Source: Oreohelix idahoensis
Lineage: Eukaryota; Mollusca; Gastropoda; Stylommatophora; Oreohelicidae
Direction: 5' to 3'
DNA length: 64,000 nucleotides
Assembly (NCBI GenBank): GCA_024509875.1
Contig: JAMPIV010019867.1
Span: 199,001 to 263,000, forward strand
A model generated the notes under the pieces. That model was not told the DNA's origin. It did no database searches and saw only the letters and a program-made list of their open reading frames with translations. Made by a program: the position numbers and the translations under genes. The stretch's first letter is position 1. Each line of letters begins with the position of its first letter. Shown piece by piece: positions 62,881-64,000 of this stretch.

Positions 62881-64000
62881 TACATCAATTACTTGTCTCA
62901 TTCAAGCAATCAATCACTCATTCTCTCACATGTAAAGTTAATCACTCGCTTACATCAATCACTTGTCTCATTCAAGCAATCAATCAGTCATTCTCTCACA
63001 TGTAAAGTTAATCACTCGCTTACATCAATCACTTGTCTCATTCAAGCAATCAATCACTCATTCTCTCACATGTAAAGTTAATCACTCGCTTACATCAATC
63101 ACTTGTCTCATTCAAGCAATCAATCACTCATTCTCTCACATGTAAAGTTAATCACTCGCTTACATCAATCACTTGTCTCATTCAAGCAATCAATCACTCA
63201 TTCTCTCACATGTAAAGTTAATCACTCGCTTACATCAATCACTTGTCTCATTCAAGCAATCAATCACTCATTCTCTCACATGTAAAGTTAATCACTCGCT
63301 TACATCAATCACTTGTCTCATTCAAGCAATCAATCACTCATTCTCTCACATGTAAAGTTAATCACTCGCTTACATCAATTACTTGTCTCATTCAAGCAAT
63401 CAATCACTCGTTCTCTCACATGTAAAGTTAATCACTCGCTTACATCAATCACTTGTCTCATTCAAGCAATCAATCACTCATTCTCTCACATGTAAAGTTA
63501 ATCACTCGCTTACATCAATCACTTGTCTCATTCAAGCAATCAATCACTCATTCTCTCACATGTAAAGTTAATCACTCGCTTACATCAATCACTTGTCTCA
63601 TTCAAGCAATCAATCACTCATTCTCTCACATGTAAAGTTAATCACTCGCTTACATCAATCACTTGTCTCATTCAAGCAATCAATCACTCATTCTCTCACA
63701 TGTAAAGTTAATCACTCGCTTACATCAATCACTTGTCTCATTCAAGCAATCAATCACTCATTCTCTCACATGTAAAGTTAATCACTCGCTTACATCAATC
63801 ACTTGTCTCATTCAAGCAATCAATCACTCATTCTCTCACATGTAAAGTTAGTCACTCGCTTACATCAATCACTTGTCTCATTCAAGCAATCAATCACTCA
63901 TTCTCTCACATGTAAAGTTAATCACTCGCTTACATCAATCACTTGTCTCATTCAAGCAATCAATCACTCATTCTCTCACATGTAAAGTTAATCACTCGCT
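62881..64000. repeat. 70-bp satellite array, runs off the window
   Basis: About 16 copies of TTAATCACTCGCTTACATCA then ATCACTTGTCTCATTCAAGC then AATCAATCACTCATTCTCTC plus ACATGTAAAG, nearly identical to one another. Only scattered single-base variants occur (for example near 63380, 63410 and 63851). The 70-bp period gives overlapping 60-codon frames that are an artefact. The right end is outside the window. Confidence 0.97.

Noticed and set aside
62893..63985. Series of identical 60-codon frames at 70-bp steps
   Set aside because: Each is the same phase of the 70-bp repeat until a stop; an artefact of the array.

Overview
This is repeat-dominated eukaryotic DNA, most likely from an invertebrate animal. 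Several LINE, SINE, hAT, mariner and CACTA-type remnants resemble those common in molluscs and other lophotrochozoans, so a gastropod or other mollusc is my best guess, at low confidence. I find no host gene, rRNA gene or bona fide tRNA gene. Every coding segment I recognise belongs to a mobile element, and nearly all of them are broken. I use local labels: LINE-A to LINE-E for five LINE groups, and SINE-A and SINE-B for two related short elements.

Left part (1-31 kb). A Tc1-like element (1172-2673) has a frameshift and a lost catalytic Asp. An element with CACTA-like ends (5326-7676) carries a decayed orphan ORF. A 5'-truncated LINE-A (8240-9177, minus) abuts a (TA)n tract that hosts a 565-bp internally deleted mariner (9291-9855). 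A complete hAT (10604-13738) has an exact 8-bp target duplication and is itself interrupted by SINE-A (12482-12827). After that come a likely Helitron 3' end, hAT-type MITEs, tRNA-derived SINE pieces, SINE-B copies, LINE-C fragments and many minisatellites with 24, 29, 42, 49, 51 or 71-73-bp periods.

Middle (31.2-46.8 kb). One 15.6-kb tandem array of a 43-bp monomer (about 360 copies) contains nested block duplications, including one at a spacing of 4199 bp. It begins at the 5' end of a minus-strand SINE-B, and part of its monomer matches the SINE-B head.

Right part (46.8-64 kb). This is a nest of retroelements. A LINE-C copy is interrupted by an RNase H-bearing LINE fragment and by full-length LINE-B (48516-51860, 11-bp duplication). 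A SINE-B copy is interrupted by nearly intact LINE-D (52099-56184, a 1011-codon ORF). Further LINE-C pieces enclose a 62-bp array, and a very homogeneous 70-bp array runs off the right edge.

Two themes unify the window. First, many tandem arrays appear to have been seeded from transposon fragments: the SINE-B head, the SINE-B interior, and two points in the LINE-C reverse-transcriptase 3' region. Second, SINE-A and SINE-B share their 5' and central sequence but carry different 3' tails, each resembling the 3' end of a different LINE in this same window. That is the expected signature of SINEs mobilised by partner LINEs.
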